Source: Phenylobacterium sp. RIFCSPHIGHO2_01_FULL_69_31
GTDB taxonomy: Bacteria; Pseudomonadota; Alphaproteobacteria; Caulobacterales; Caulobacteraceae
Assembly (NCBI RefSeq): GCF_001824475.1
Contig: NZ_MHXN01000003.1
Span: 209,526-273,525, forward strand
Reading direction: 5' to 3'
DNA length: 64,000 nucleotides
Each line of letters begins with the position of its first letter. The first letter of the stretch is position 1. Below the pieces are notes generated by a model, which saw only the letters and a list, made by a program, of their open reading frames with translations, was not told the DNA's origin and ran no database searches. The position numbers and the translations under genes were made by a program. This document shows, piece by piece, positions 36,636 through 46,079 of the stretch.

Positions 36636-37667
36636 TTGCTTCGTTTCGCCGCCATCGTCGCCCTCCTCCTCGCGCCCCTGCCGGCGCTGGCGCAGCCCAC
36701 GCCGATCCCGATCAAGGTGGTGGTGATCGCCGCGTTTGAGATCGGGGCGGACACGGGCGACAAGCCCGGCGAGTTCCAGCATTGGGTCGAGCGCTACCCG
36801 CTGGCCGAGACGGTGAAGATCCCCAGCGTCGAGCGCCCGGCGCGGCTCTCCAAGGACGGCGTCCTGGGAATCACCACGGGCATGTTCGGCCGGGCGCGGG
36901 GCTCCATGGCCGCCCTGCTGTCCGACCCGCGCTTCGACTTTTCGCGGAGCTACTTCCTGATGGCCGGCATCGCCGGGGTCGACCCGAAGGCCGGATCGAT
37001 CGGCAGCGCGGCCTGGTCCGACTGGGTGGTCGACGGCGATCCGGTCTACGAGATCGACGACCGCGAGATCACGCCCGGCTGGCCCTGGGGTCTCTACGCC
37101 TTCAACGCCAACAGCCCGGCCGAAAAGGGCAGCGGCGAGGGCGCCAGCGGCATGGCCTGGCGGCTGGACCCGGGGCTGACCCAATGGGCCTACCAGCTGA
37201 CCCGCGACACGCCCCTGCCGGACGGTCCCAAGCTGGCCGCCGAACGCGCCGGCTTCCGGGCTGAGCCCACGGCCCAGAAGCCGCCCCACGTCTTCGTGGG
37301 CGCCAGCCTGGCCACGGTACGCTTCTGGCATGGCCCCCGCCGGACCCAATGGGCGCGCGAATGGGTCCGGCTGCAGACCGACGGCGCCGGCGTCTTCGCC
37401 ATGAGCGACGGCGAGGACCAGGCTGTGCTCGACACCCTCGCGCTGTTCGCCCAGGACGGCCGGGTCGACCCGCGCCGGGTGCTCGTGCTGCGCACGGCCA
37501 GCAACTACACCTGGCCCGGCGAGGGCAAGCCGATGCGCGTCGAGTTCGCCGACGGCGGGTCGGACGCCGCGTTCGAAGCCGCCTATCGCGTCGGCGCGCC
37601 GGTCGTGAAGGCCCTGGTCGCGGGTTGGCCCACGTACGAAACCACCCTTCCGAAGGCCCGGCCGTGA
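36636..37667 (+). CDS. exported purine nucleoside permease-like (NUP family) protein
   Basis: 343 residues from TTG 36636 with GGGGGAG upstream; the start opens a signal peptide (LRFAAIVALLLAPLPALAQ). The rest matches the NUP family: IKVVVIAAFEIGADTGDKPG, ITTGMFGRARGSMAALL, YFLMAGIAGVDPKAGSIGSA, MSDGEDQAVLDTLA and VLVLRTASNYTWP. The name comes from a Candida nucleoside permease, but this bacterial protein has no transmembrane helices beyond the signal and resembles a nucleoside-phosphorylase fold, so a periplasmic nucleoside-cleaving or nucleoside-binding role is equally possible. The stop overlaps the NCS2 permease start (GTGA). Confidence 0.85.
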   Translation: MLRFAAIVALLLAPLPALAQPTPIPIKVVVIAAFEIGADTGDKPGEFQHWVERYPLAETVKIPSVERPARLSKDGVLGITTGMFGRARGSMAALLSDPRFDFSRSYFLMAGIAGVDPKAGSIGSAAWSDWVVDGDPVYEIDDREITPGWPWGLYAFNANSPAEKGSGEGASGMAWRLDPGLTQWAYQLTRDTPLPDGPKLAAERAGFRAEPTAQKPPHVFVGASLATVRFWHGPRRTQWAREWVRLQTDGAGVFAMSDGEDQAVLDTLALFAQDGRVDPRRVLVLRTASNYTWPGEGKPMRVEFADGGSDAAFEAAYRVGAPVVKALVAGWPTYETTLPKARP

Positions 37668-38992
37668 GTTTCCTCGAAAAGACCTTCCAGCTCCGCGAAC
37701 GCGGAACCAGCGTCCGGACCGAGGTGCTGGCGGGCGCCACCACCTTCCTGACCATGGCCTACATCGTGCTGGTGAACCCCTCGATCCTGGGGACCACCGG
37801 GATGCCCGTGGCCGGCGTGGCGGCGGCGACCTGCCTGGCGGCCGGGGTCGGCTGCCTGCTGATGGGCTTCCTGGCCAACTATCCGATCGCGCTGGCCCCC
37901 GGCATGGGCCTCAACGCCTACTTCGCCTTCACCGTGGTGGGGGCCATGGGCGTGCCCTGGCAGACCGCGCTGGGGCTCGTCTTCATCTCGGGCGTCCTGT
38001 TCATCGTCCTGACGGTGGCCGGGGTCCGCCAGCTCATCGTCAGCGCCATACCGCGGGCCCTGTTCTCGGCGATCGCCGCCGGCATCGGCCTCTTCATCGC
38101 CTTCATCGGCCTTCGCGGCTCCGGCCTCGTGGTCGGCAATCCGGCCACCCTCGTCACCCTGGGCGACGTCCATGCGCCAGCCACCCTGTTGGCGCTGCTA
38201 GGCCTGGCGATCCTTTCGGTCCTGCTGGTGCTGAAGGTGCGCGGCGCGATCTTCATCGGCATCGTCGCCACGGCCGTCCTCGGCTGGGTCCTGGGCCTCG
38301 CCACCTGGGCGCCGCAGCCTTACAGCCTGGACGAGATGACGGGCACGGCCCTGAAGCTCGACATCCCCGCCGCGCTCGGCATCGGCGGCCATGGCTTCGG
38401 CCTGGCCCTCCTGGAGATCCTCTTCGTCTTCCTGTTCGTCGACCTGTTCGACAACGTCGGCACCCTCGTCGCGGTGTCCAAGAAGGCCGGGCTGATGCGG
38501 CCGGACGGCTCGATCCCGCGCCTGAACCGCATCCTCTTCGCCGACGCCGGCGCGACGGTGGTGGGCTCGCTGGCCGGCACGTCCACCGTCGTCAGCTACA
38601 TCGAGAGCGCCTCGGGCGTCTCCGCCGGCGGCCGGACGGGCCTGACCGCCGTCGTCACGGGCCTCCTGTTCCTCGCGACCCTGTTCGTCGCGCCCTGGGC
38701 CCAGGTGATCCCGGCCGCGGCCACGGCCCCCGCGCTGATCCTCGTCGGCGCCATGATGATGGGGCCCCTCACCGAGATCGACTGGGACGATCCGGTGGTG
38801 GCGATCCCCGCCTTCCTCACGCTGGTGACGATCCCGCTCACCTTCTCGATCGCCAACGGCCTGGCCTTCGGCGTCATCGCCTATGCGGTGCTGAAGCTCG
38901 CCAGCCGACGCGTCGCGAAAGCCGACTGGCTCCTCTTCGCCCTCGCCGCCCTGTTCATCGCGCGGTTCGTCTACATGGCGGTGGAGGGCTAA
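37664..38992 (+). CDS. NCS2 family purine permease (AzgA-like)
   Basis: 442 residues from GTG 37664. Ten or more transmembrane segments with the family blocks EVLAGATTFLTMAYIVLVNP, ALAPGMGLNAYFAFTVV, FVFLFVDLFDNVGTLVAVSK, RILFADAGATVVGSLAGTST and VSYIESASGVSAGGRTGLTA. These define the hypoxanthine/guanine/adenine branch of NCS2 rather than uracil/xanthine carriers. As the last gene of the purine operon it presumably imports guanine or hypoxanthine. Its stop overlaps the convergent adenosine deaminase stop by 4 bp. Confidence 0.93.
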   Translation: MSFLEKTFQLRERGTSVRTEVLAGATTFLTMAYIVLVNPSILGTTGMPVAGVAAATCLAAGVGCLLMGFLANYPIALAPGMGLNAYFAFTVVGAMGVPWQTALGLVFISGVLFIVLTVAGVRQLIVSAIPRALFSAIAAGIGLFIAFIGLRGSGLVVGNPATLVTLGDVHAPATLLALLGLAILSVLLVLKVRGAIFIGIVATAVLGWVLGLATWAPQPYSLDEMTGTALKLDIPAALGIGGHGFGLALLEILFVFLFVDLFDNVGTLVAVSKKAGLMRPDGSIPRLNRILFADAGATVVGSLAGTSTVVSYIESASGVSAGGRTGLTAVVTGLLFLATLFVAPWAQVIPAAATAPALILVGAMMMGPLTEIDWDDPVVAIPAFLTLVTIPLTFSIANGLAFGVIAYAVLKLASRRVAKADWLLFALAALFIARFVYMAVEG

Positions 38993-40455
38993 CGCGCGGC
39001 TTCGAACGCCTTCAGCAGGTGCTCGTGCCGCCATTGCTCGCGGGCCTTGTCGCTCTTGGCGACGAACGCGGCGCAGGCGCCCTTGGGCTCGGCGTTCCCG
39101 ACTTGGCCCCGGCAAGCCGCCACAGGCTTGCGATAGACGTTGGGGTCGCTCCACAGCCCCTCGCCCGCCAGGAAGCTGTAGGCGATGCCATTGCGCGCCG
39201 CAGTCTTGAGGTCGGCGTAGGTCGCGCCGGTCTTCACCGCCAGGACGTAGTCCGCCGACAGGTCGCTGCGCAAGATGCCGGCATCATCGGTGGACAGCGC
39301 CACCGGCACGCCCCGCTGCCGCAGCCAGGCATAGGGGTGCTCCTCCGGCTTCACGCCCAGGATCTCGCGGTTCGAGATCGGATTGACCTCCACCAGCACG
39401 CCCTTGGCCGCCATTTCCGCCGCCAGCGCCTCGGCGCCCGTCTCGTGGGGCAGCGCCACCCCGTGCCCGATGCGCCGCGCCCCCGCCACCCGCACGGCGG
39501 CGCCGACGTGGTAGCTGAGGGTCTCGGGCGTGGCGACGTCGAGGCTCAGTTCGCCGGCGTGCAGCGCCACGGGTGTCTTGCGGCCGCGGTCGGTCAACAG
39601 CTCCACGATCTTCATGTGGGTGTCGTAGTGGGTCACCGCGTCCTGGCTGTCCTCGGGCGCCACGAGCTGCAGGCCGACCCAGCGCGGGTCGGCGGCCACC
39701 GTGGCCACGCCGAGCTGGAGCTGGGCCATGGTCTCCTCGGGCCGACCCTGGCGGATGGCCTGGAAGAGGAAGCGCACGGTCACCCGGCAGCCGGGCCGGG
39801 CCTCCGCCGTGCCGCACTTCAGCACCTCGCGGGCGCGGGCCTGCATGGCGTCGGTGTTCGCGATCACCGTGGGAACGAGCCGCTCCAGCCCCGCCTCGCT
39901 CAGCGCTGTGCGGGTCGCCGCCGGATCGCCCTTCCACCCGACCCGCGCGCCCAGGCTGCGGGACGGGAAGAACTGCGGCGTCACCATCAGCTCGAGGTAG
40001 AAGGTATTCTGCCGCGCGAGGTCGCCCATCACCACCGCCAGGGCGTCGCCCTCGCGGCTGGGCTTCATGCCCATGCGGCCGAAGGACGAGAAGAACTGGT
40101 CATGGCCAGAGCGATCCCGAAAGCCGGGGTGGCGGGTGCTGAGGCTGTCCACCACCAACGACCGCAACGCCTCGTCCGCAATGACGGCCGGCGCCGGCTT
40201 GGAGTCCGGCCCCGCGCACGACGGCCGGATCGCTAGCTCCCGCATGTCCACGCACAGGCCGTCCTCGGCCGCCCAGTTGAGCAGGGTCTCGCCGTAGATC
40301 GCGCCGGACAGGTGGTTGTGAAGCTCGCCGCCCTTGGGGAACGCCTTCATGAAGGCGGTAAGCTCGCCGGCGGTCATCTTGGCCAGGTCCGGCGCCGCGG
40401 CGGCGGGCGCGGCCAGGGCCAGGGCGGCGGACACGCCGATCAGGATTCGTTTCAT
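38989..40455 (-). CDS. exported adenosine deaminase (ADGF-like)
   Basis: 488 residues, longer than cytosolic Add (about 330-350). A signal peptide (MKRILIGVSAALALAAPAAAA) precedes the deaminase TIM barrel: the HNHL metal motif in KGGELHNHLSGAIYGETLLN, PVALHAGELS (zinc His and catalytic Glu vicinity), RIGHGVALPHE, VEVNPISNREI and the catalytic aspartates in ALSTDDAGIL. An inserted segment with cysteines (residues 65-100) and a C-terminal extension distinguish it. It would deaminate extracytoplasmic adenosine to inosine, feeding the purine operon on the other strand with which it converges. Confidence 0.9.
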   Translation of the reverse strand: MKRILIGVSAALALAAPAAAAPDLAKMTAGELTAFMKAFPKGGELHNHLSGAIYGETLLNWAAEDGLCVDMRELAIRPSCAGPDSKPAPAVIADEALRSLVVDSLSTRHPGFRDRSGHDQFFSSFGRMGMKPSREGDALAVVMGDLARQNTFYLELMVTPQFFPSRSLGARVGWKGDPAATRTALSEAGLERLVPTVIANTDAMQARAREVLKCGTAEARPGCRVTVRFLFQAIRQGRPEETMAQLQLGVATVAADPRWVGLQLVAPEDSQDAVTHYDTHMKIVELLTDRGRKTPVALHAGELSLDVATPETLSYHVGAAVRVAGARRIGHGVALPHETGAEALAAEMAAKGVLVEVNPISNREILGVKPEEHPYAWLRQRGVPVALSTDDAGILRSDLSADYVLAVKTGATYADLKTAARNGIAYSFLAGEGLWSDPNVYRKPVAACRGQVGNAEPKGACAAFVAKSDKAREQWRHEHLLKAFEAAR

Positions 40456-40507
40456 GGGGCACGAAGGCGCCTGACGTCGCCCTCGCGGTCAAGCCACGCC
40501 CCGATGC

Positions 40508-41047
40508 TTACCGCGCGAAGAGAGGCAGGACGTAGGGCGCCACGAAGGCGAACAGGCTGGCCACCAGCCCCGCCAGCAGGATGCGGTAGGCGTAGCCCAG
40601 GTAGAGGTACTTCTTGAACGCGAGCACCTTGCCGTTCTGGTAGATGTCGCGCGCGAAAGCCTCGTAGACCGTCCTCGGATCGCCCAGCACGGTGAACAGG
40701 CGCTCCAGGAATTCCTCCTCCGGGACCTGGGTGAACGAGCCGAAGAACAGCAGGTTGGCCGGCCCGTCGGGCCGCGGCGGCGTCTTCACCGACGGCAGCA
40801 CCGCCAGGATCGCCAGGAAGGCCGAGGCGAACGCCGCGCCGCCCAGGATGAACAGGGGCAGCGGCCGGGCCACGTTGTGGATCTGGCTGATCGAGACGGT
40901 GAAGATCACGAAGGTGGCGGCCAGCACCATGTTGGCCTTCTGATCGGCCATCTGGCTGAGCTGGTACTGCACCTGCTGGGCGGTGCGCAGCAGGTGGACC
41001 CCGTCGACCGCGAAAGTGGGCCGTGGCCCGGCCGCTTGGTCTTGCAT
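40508..41047 (-). CDS. orphan PycTM-like two-helix membrane protein (Pycsar effector family)
   Basis: 179 residues. An N-terminal helix with ADQKANMVLAATFVIFTVSI (the D-x-K-A-N signature before the first membrane helix), a second membrane helix (LPLFILGGAAFASAFLAIL), a cytoplasmic part with NLLFFGSFTQVPEEEFLERL and DIYQNGKVLAFKKYLYLGYA, and a final hydrophobic helix. This order matches the PycTM (DUF5706) effector family, which acts as a membrane-disrupting effector in Pycsar phage defence when a pyrimidine cyclase makes cCMP or cUMP. No cyclase is encoded nearby, so a defence role is not shown; many bacteria have stand-alone homologues. Confidence 0.75.
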   Translation of the reverse strand: MQDQAAGPRPTFAVDGVHLLRTAQQVQYQLSQMADQKANMVLAATFVIFTVSISQIHNVARPLPLFILGGAAFASAFLAILAVLPSVKTPPRPDGPANLLFFGSFTQVPEEEFLERLFTVLGDPRTVYEAFARDIYQNGKVLAFKKYLYLGYAYRILLAGLVASLFAFVAPYVLPLFAR

Positions 41048-41090
41048 CGTATTCCCCCAGAACCCCGGCGATTGGCGCGAGCCCTCGCCT

Positions 41091-41693
41091 CTATGCCCTG
41101 AACCGCCCCTCGAAGGCGAAGCTGGAAACCGGGTTACGCGGACTCGGCGTCTCGCGCGACCTGTAGGGCTCGTCCAGGATCTCCTTGTCGGCCGGCCGGC
41201 CGACCGCGATGGCCGCCTCGACGCGATACTGATCTTCGGGGACGTCCAGCACCGCGTAGGACCGCTCGAGATCGAAGCCGGCCATGCCGTGCGCCGCCCA
41301 TCCGACCTTATGCGCCTGCAGCGCGAGATAGGCCCAGGCCGCGCCCGCGTCGAAGGAATGGCTGTGGACCGGGGCCGGCTCTCGCCCCTCGACCCGCCGG
41401 AACCGGTCCGAGACCACGTACATCAGCACCGAGGCGTGCTTCACCCAGGCCTGGTTGTAGGGGATCAGCAGGTCGAACAGCCGGTCCCACTCCGCCGTGC
41501 CCTTGTGGCCATAGACGAACCGCCACGGCTGGCCGTTGTAGGCGCTGGGCGCCCAGCGCGCGGCCTCGAACAGGCTCATCAACAGCGCGTCCGGCATCGG
41601 CTCGCCGGTGAAGGCGCGCGGCGACCAACGCTCCAGGAACATCGGATCGACGTCGTGGTCCGCCGACCGCCCGTTGGCCTCGGGGCCCGCCAC
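41091..41693 (-). CDS. nitroreductase-family protein of the rut operon (possible RutE replacement)
   Basis: 200 residues from GTG 41693, directly abutting the rutC stop. The FMN-binding nitroreductase pattern is clear: FLERWSPRAFTGEPMPD, LFEAARWAPSAYNGQPWRFV and HAFxx-like AAHGMAGFDLERSYAVLDVP. E. coli RutE, a malonic-semialdehyde reductase, belongs to the same superfamily, but this protein follows the common WSPRAF...APSAYNGQPW branch rather than the RutE/HadB pattern. Position as last gene of rutABC suggests it either replaces RutE or supplies reduced flavin for RutA. Which one is unresolved. Confidence 0.8.
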   Translation of the reverse strand: MAGPEANGRSADHDVDPMFLERWSPRAFTGEPMPDALLMSLFEAARWAPSAYNGQPWRFVYGHKGTAEWDRLFDLLIPYNQAWVKHASVLMYVVSDRFRRVEGREPAPVHSHSFDAGAAWAYLALQAHKVGWAAHGMAGFDLERSYAVLDVPEDQYRVEAAIAVGRPADKEILDEPYRSRETPSPRNPVSSFAFEGRFRA

Positions 41694-42083
41694 CTACGCC
41701 TTCCCGATGTGGGCGATGGAGGCGATCTCGACCAGGAAGTCGGGCCGCACCAGACCGCACTGGATGCAGAACCGCGCCGGCTTCTCGCCGGGGAAGTACT
41801 CGGCATAGACCTTGTTGATGGCCGCGTAATCCGCCCAGTCCTTCAGGAAGATGTGGTTCATGGTCACGTCGTCCATGGTCCCGCCCGCGGTCTCGATGAC
41901 GGACTTGATGGTCTCCAGCACCTGGCGCGTCTGCGCCGCCGCATCGCCGACGTGGGCGACGTTGTTGTCCTTGTCGAAGGCCAGGGTCCCGGAGACGTAG
42001 ACCACGCCGTCGGCCAGCGTGCCGGGCGAGAAGGGCGCGATGGGCGTGCCGGTCCCCGGCGGGGTGATGACGGTCTTGGGCAT
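41694..42083 (-). CDS. rutC: 3-aminoacrylate deaminase RutC (RidA family)
   Basis: 129 residues. RutC-specific N-terminus [20 protein letters not shown], then [40 protein letters not shown] and the RidA C-terminal block [20 protein letters not shown] with the substrate-contact Arg/Cys region. It hydrolyses 3-aminoacrylate to malonic semialdehyde and ammonia in the Rut pathway. It lies 11 bp after rutB and shares its stop junction with the nitroreductase start. Confidence 0.94.
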   Translation of the reverse strand: MPKTVITPPGTGTPIAPFSPGTLADGVVYVSGTLAFDKDNNVAHVGDAAAQTRQVLETIKSVIETAGGTMDDVTMNHIFLKDWADYAAINKVYAEYFPGEKPARFCIQCGLVRPDFLVEIASIAHIGKA

Positions 42084-42094
42084 CTGTCTTCCTC

Positions 42095-42803
42095 TTAGGT
42101 TCGGGGCGGGGTCTGGCCGATGGCCCCGCAGAAGTCGGCGGTGTTCGACACCCAGCCGAAGAATTTCTCGACGTTGTAGACCGTGGCCTCCTGCAGGAAG
42201 GCGGGGCCGGCCTGATGGGTCGCGTCCTCCAGCAGCACGCCGAAGTACTCCCGGTGATAGCCGTCGCGCAGCGTGCTTTCCACGCAGACGTTGGTGGCGA
42301 TACCGCAGAAGGCCAGGCTGCGGATGCCGCGGGCCCGCAGCATCGAGTCCAGGGCGGTGTTGTAGAAGGCCGAGTAGCGCGGCTTCTCGATCACGATGTC
42401 GCCGGCCTGCGGCTGCAGGCGGTCGACCAGGGCGTAGTCCCAGGTCCCCTTGGCCAGCAGCTTGCCCTCGAGTTCGGGCCGCTCGCGCATGGTCTTGAGC
42501 GCGTTCGACTTCCACCAGTTGGGCGAACCCGGCCCGCCCGCCTCGACGTAGCCCGCGTCCCAGCCGTTCTGGAAGAACACCACCTGCACCCCGGCCTTGC
42601 GCGCGGTCTCGACCAGCACCGCGATCCGGTCGATCACCGCCGCTGCGCCGCCGATGTCGAACCCGGCGATGTCGAGATAGCCGCCCTGCGAGGCATAGGC
42701 GTTCTGCATGTCCACCACGATCAGCGCGGTGGCCTGCGGATCGATGGGCAGGTTCTCGGGCCGCGCCGGCAGGGTGACCGCGCCGTCTACGGGGATGGTC
42801 GGC

Positions 42804-42817
<14 letters not shown>
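42095..42817 (-). CDS. rutB: ureidoacrylate amidohydrolase RutB
   Basis: 240 residues of the isochorismatase-like hydrolase family with the catalytic triad Asp36 (VVDMQNAY), Lys145 (IEKPRYSAF) and Cys178 ([11 protein letters not shown]). RutB-specific context [20 protein letters not shown] is present. It cleaves (peroxy)ureidoacrylate, the RutA product, to carbamate and 3-aminoacrylate. Its start overlaps rutA by 14 bp. Confidence 0.95.
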
Positions 42818-43883
<1,066 letters not shown>

Positions 43884-43916
43884 GGGCCCCGCCCCCTCTG
43901 CACGGCCGTCCAGTTG

Positions 43917-43936
43917 GCGCCGCGCGGAGGCGGCGC
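43917..43936. terminator. GC hairpin between the LOG-family gene and rutA
   Basis: GCGCCGC (43917-43923) and GCGGCGC (43930-43936) pair around GCGGAG, in the 63-bp gap. There is no T-run, so termination is uncertain; it could also lie in the rutA leader, whose start is 34 bp away. Confidence 0.4.
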
Positions 43937-43946
43937 GCAAGCCGGG

Positions 43947-44756
43947 TCAGCGGAATTCCTCGCCGGCGGCAGTGGGGGGTTCCGGAATGTCCTCGTAGGG
44001 GCGAAGGCCACCCGCCAGCAGGCATTTCCAGACATCCTCCGGGGTCTCTGCAAAGCGGAAGAGGTCGAGGTCGGCCTGGGCGACCATCCCCGCGGCGACC
44101 AAGGCGTCGAAGTTCACGATGGATCGCCAGTAGCCCTCGTCGAACAGCACGATCGGCATGGGGGGCGACTTGTCGGTCTGGCGCAGCGTCAGGATCTCGA
44201 ACAGCTCGTCCAAGGTCCCGAACCCACCCGGGAACACCACCAGGGCGCTGGCCCGCATCGCGAAGTGCATCTTGCGCATCGCGAAATAGTGGAAGCGGAA
44301 GGTGAGCTCGGGGGTGGAGTAGCCGTTCGGGTACTGTTCGTGCGGCAGGGTGATGTTCAGGCCGACCGACGGGGCGCCGACGTCCGTGGCCCCGCGGTTG
44401 GCGGCCTCCATGATGCCGGGGCCGCCGCCGGTGCAGATCACGTTGAACCGCTCGCCCTTGGCCGACAGGTGCGCCCCGCCCCGCTTCGAGGCGATGGCGG
44501 CGAACTCGCGGGCGGCGGCGTACCAGCGCGGATGCGGCTCGGGCCCGTCCTCGCGGATCCGCGCCGAGCCGAAGACGACGATGGTGGAGCGGACGCTCCA
44601 GTTGCGCAGCGCCTCGTCGACCTTGGCGAATTCCAGCAGGAAGCGGACCCCGCGCATGGAGGGGCCCATGATGAAGTCCGGGTCCATGGAAGCCAGTCGG
44701 TAGGTCGGCGAAGCCATCTGCGGCGCCGCCGGATGGGGGGATTGAGTCTCGGTCAT
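43947..44756 (-). CDS. LOG-family Rossmann protein, putative nucleotide 5'-monophosphate nucleosidase
   Basis: 269 residues. The LOG/TIGR00730 signatures are present: VICTGGGPGIMEAANRGA (residues 107-123) and PGGFGTLDELFE (176-187), the latter containing the catalytic Glu. Family members hydrolyse nucleoside monophosphates to free base and ribose 5-phosphate (cytokinin-activating LOG and the nucleotide nucleosidase PpnN). It lies 63 bp upstream of rutA on the same strand, so liberating uracil or cytosine from NMPs for the Rut pathway is an attractive but unproven idea. The N-terminal 50 residues are an extension beyond the Rossmann core. Confidence 0.85.
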   Translation of the reverse strand: MTETQSPHPAAPQMASPTYRLASMDPDFIMGPSMRGVRFLLEFAKVDEALRNWSVRSTIVVFGSARIREDGPEPHPRWYAAAREFAAIASKRGGAHLSAKGERFNVICTGGGPGIMEAANRGATDVGAPSVGLNITLPHEQYPNGYSTPELTFRFHYFAMRKMHFAMRASALVVFPGGFGTLDELFEILTLRQTDKSPPMPIVLFDEGYWRSIVNFDALVAAGMVAQADLDLFRFAETPEDVWKCLLAGGLRPYEDIPEPPTAAGEEFR

Positions 44757-44774
44757 CCCGCCAGTCTAGGCGGA

Positions 44775-46070
44775 TCAGGCCGCCTTCGTCAGCGCGCGCG
44801 CGATCACCTTGGCGAAAGCGTCGGCCACGGGCGGGATCAGGGCCGGCGATACGCAGCTGAGGTCGTCGCCGCGGGCGTGGTGGAAGCGGTGGGCTCCGAA
44901 GATCCCCATGACCGGATCGTAGCCCGCGCTGAGGATGCTGGAGAGCTCGCCGGCGGCGCGCTTGGGGTCGGCGGGATAGGTCTGCTCCAGTCCGGGCTGG
45001 CCGGCGAAGGCGGCCTTGCAGGCCTCGACCAGCGGCGGGCTGGCCAGCAGGAAGCGCTGGGGGTCGGCGCTGGGCAGGGGTCCGAGCTGCAGCCCCCGCT
45101 CGTGCCAGTCCCGGGCGGCGACATTGGCCCCAAGGTGGACCCAGAGGGCGGTGGCGGCCGGCTTGGGCGCTGCGTGAGCGATATAGGTCTCGCCCCCTGC
45201 GTATTCATACTCATGGCCGCTGGTTGCGACCAGGGCGAGGTCCACGGGCAGTTTGGACCTTGCGGCCCAGGCGGCGAGCTGGAGCCAGGCGGCCAGGCCG
45301 CTGCCCCGCTCGCCCACGCAGCCGAACCAGCCGGATCGGGGGGTCGACAGTACGAGTGTCTTGGGCGCGCCACGACTTAGGGTTGCGGTGACGTTGAAGG
45401 CGGGGCGGCGGAACGAGCGGCCGGGCATGCGCAGGGTGGCGGGCGCCCCCTTTGCGGCCGCTTCGACGAAGGGATCGGCGTCGCGCGGCGCGAGGACGGC
45501 GACGGGCACGTCGAACAGCGGCTTGTCGGCCGGGGTGTTGAGCGCCAGGGCCTGGCCGGTGGGGCCGGTGGTGACCAGCACCACGGCCTTGGCGCCGGCC
45601 TCGGTCGCCGCCTTTACGCGGCGCTCGACCTCGCCCTTGGCGGTGGACCAGCGGGCGTGGGGCAGCACGAGGAGCGCGATCTCGCCCTCGCCGCGCTGGG
45701 GAACGAACAGGCGTCCGGTCAGCCCCGGCGTCGGCTGGACGATCGCCTGCGGGATCAGCGTCGCCCGCGCGCCGTCGATAGAGAGGCTGGGGGCCTCGCC
45801 CTCGTAGGCCGGGACCTCGAAGGGCTGGCGCTCGCAGGCGTAGCCCAGGGCCTTGAGCTCGCCCTCGATCCAGGCCCCGCAGGCATCGTCTCCCGCCCCG
45901 CCCGCGGCCTTGTCGCCGAAGCCGGCATAGCGCTCCAGGATGCGCCTGGCGTCCGCCTCCGAGCCGCCCGCCCCGGCCTGAGCGCCGGTCACAGGCGCGG
46001 CGGCCAGAAGGGTCGCGCCGACGCCGAGGACGGCGCGGCGGGAGGCGGAGAGCGGGGCGTTCTGATCCAT
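44775..46070 (-). CDS. exported M28-peptidase-like protein, apparently without the metal site
   Basis: 431 residues. Twin-arginine-like signal (SRRAVLGVGATLLAAAPVTG), a PA-type insert region (VAVLAPRDADPFVEAAAKGA) and a C-terminal fold that follows M28 aminopeptidases: LVLSTPRSGWFGCVGERGSG stands where M28 enzymes have aHxDS...DNASG, and VATSGHEYEYAGGE where they have the Glu-Glu pair. The first His and the bridging Asp are missing, so it may be a catalytically dead relative or have altered chemistry. Last gene of the receptor-hydrolase-M28 operon, 9 bp after the hydrolase. Confidence 0.75.
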   Translation of the reverse strand: MDQNAPLSASRRAVLGVGATLLAAAPVTGAQAGAGGSEADARRILERYAGFGDKAAGGAGDDACGAWIEGELKALGYACERQPFEVPAYEGEAPSLSIDGARATLIPQAIVQPTPGLTGRLFVPQRGEGEIALLVLPHARWSTAKGEVERRVKAATEAGAKAVVLVTTGPTGQALALNTPADKPLFDVPVAVLAPRDADPFVEAAAKGAPATLRMPGRSFRRPAFNVTATLSRGAPKTLVLSTPRSGWFGCVGERGSGLAAWLQLAAWAARSKLPVDLALVATSGHEYEYAGGETYIAHAAPKPAATALWVHLGANVAARDWHERGLQLGPLPSADPQRFLLASPPLVEACKAAFAGQPGLEQTYPADPKRAAGELSSILSAGYDPVMGIFGAHRFHHARGDDLSCVSPALIPPVADAFAKVIARALTKAA

Positions 46071-46079
46071 CCGCCGAAG

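Noticed and set aside
40455..41091. Complete Pycsar defence system
   Set aside because: Checked both flanks of the PycTM-like gene: adenosine deaminase and rut genes only; no nucleotide cyclase. Reported as an orphan instead.
44775..46070. Pseudogene call for the M28-like protein
   Set aside because: The frame is intact with a signal peptide and operon spacing; only the expected metal motif differs, so it is kept as a gene.
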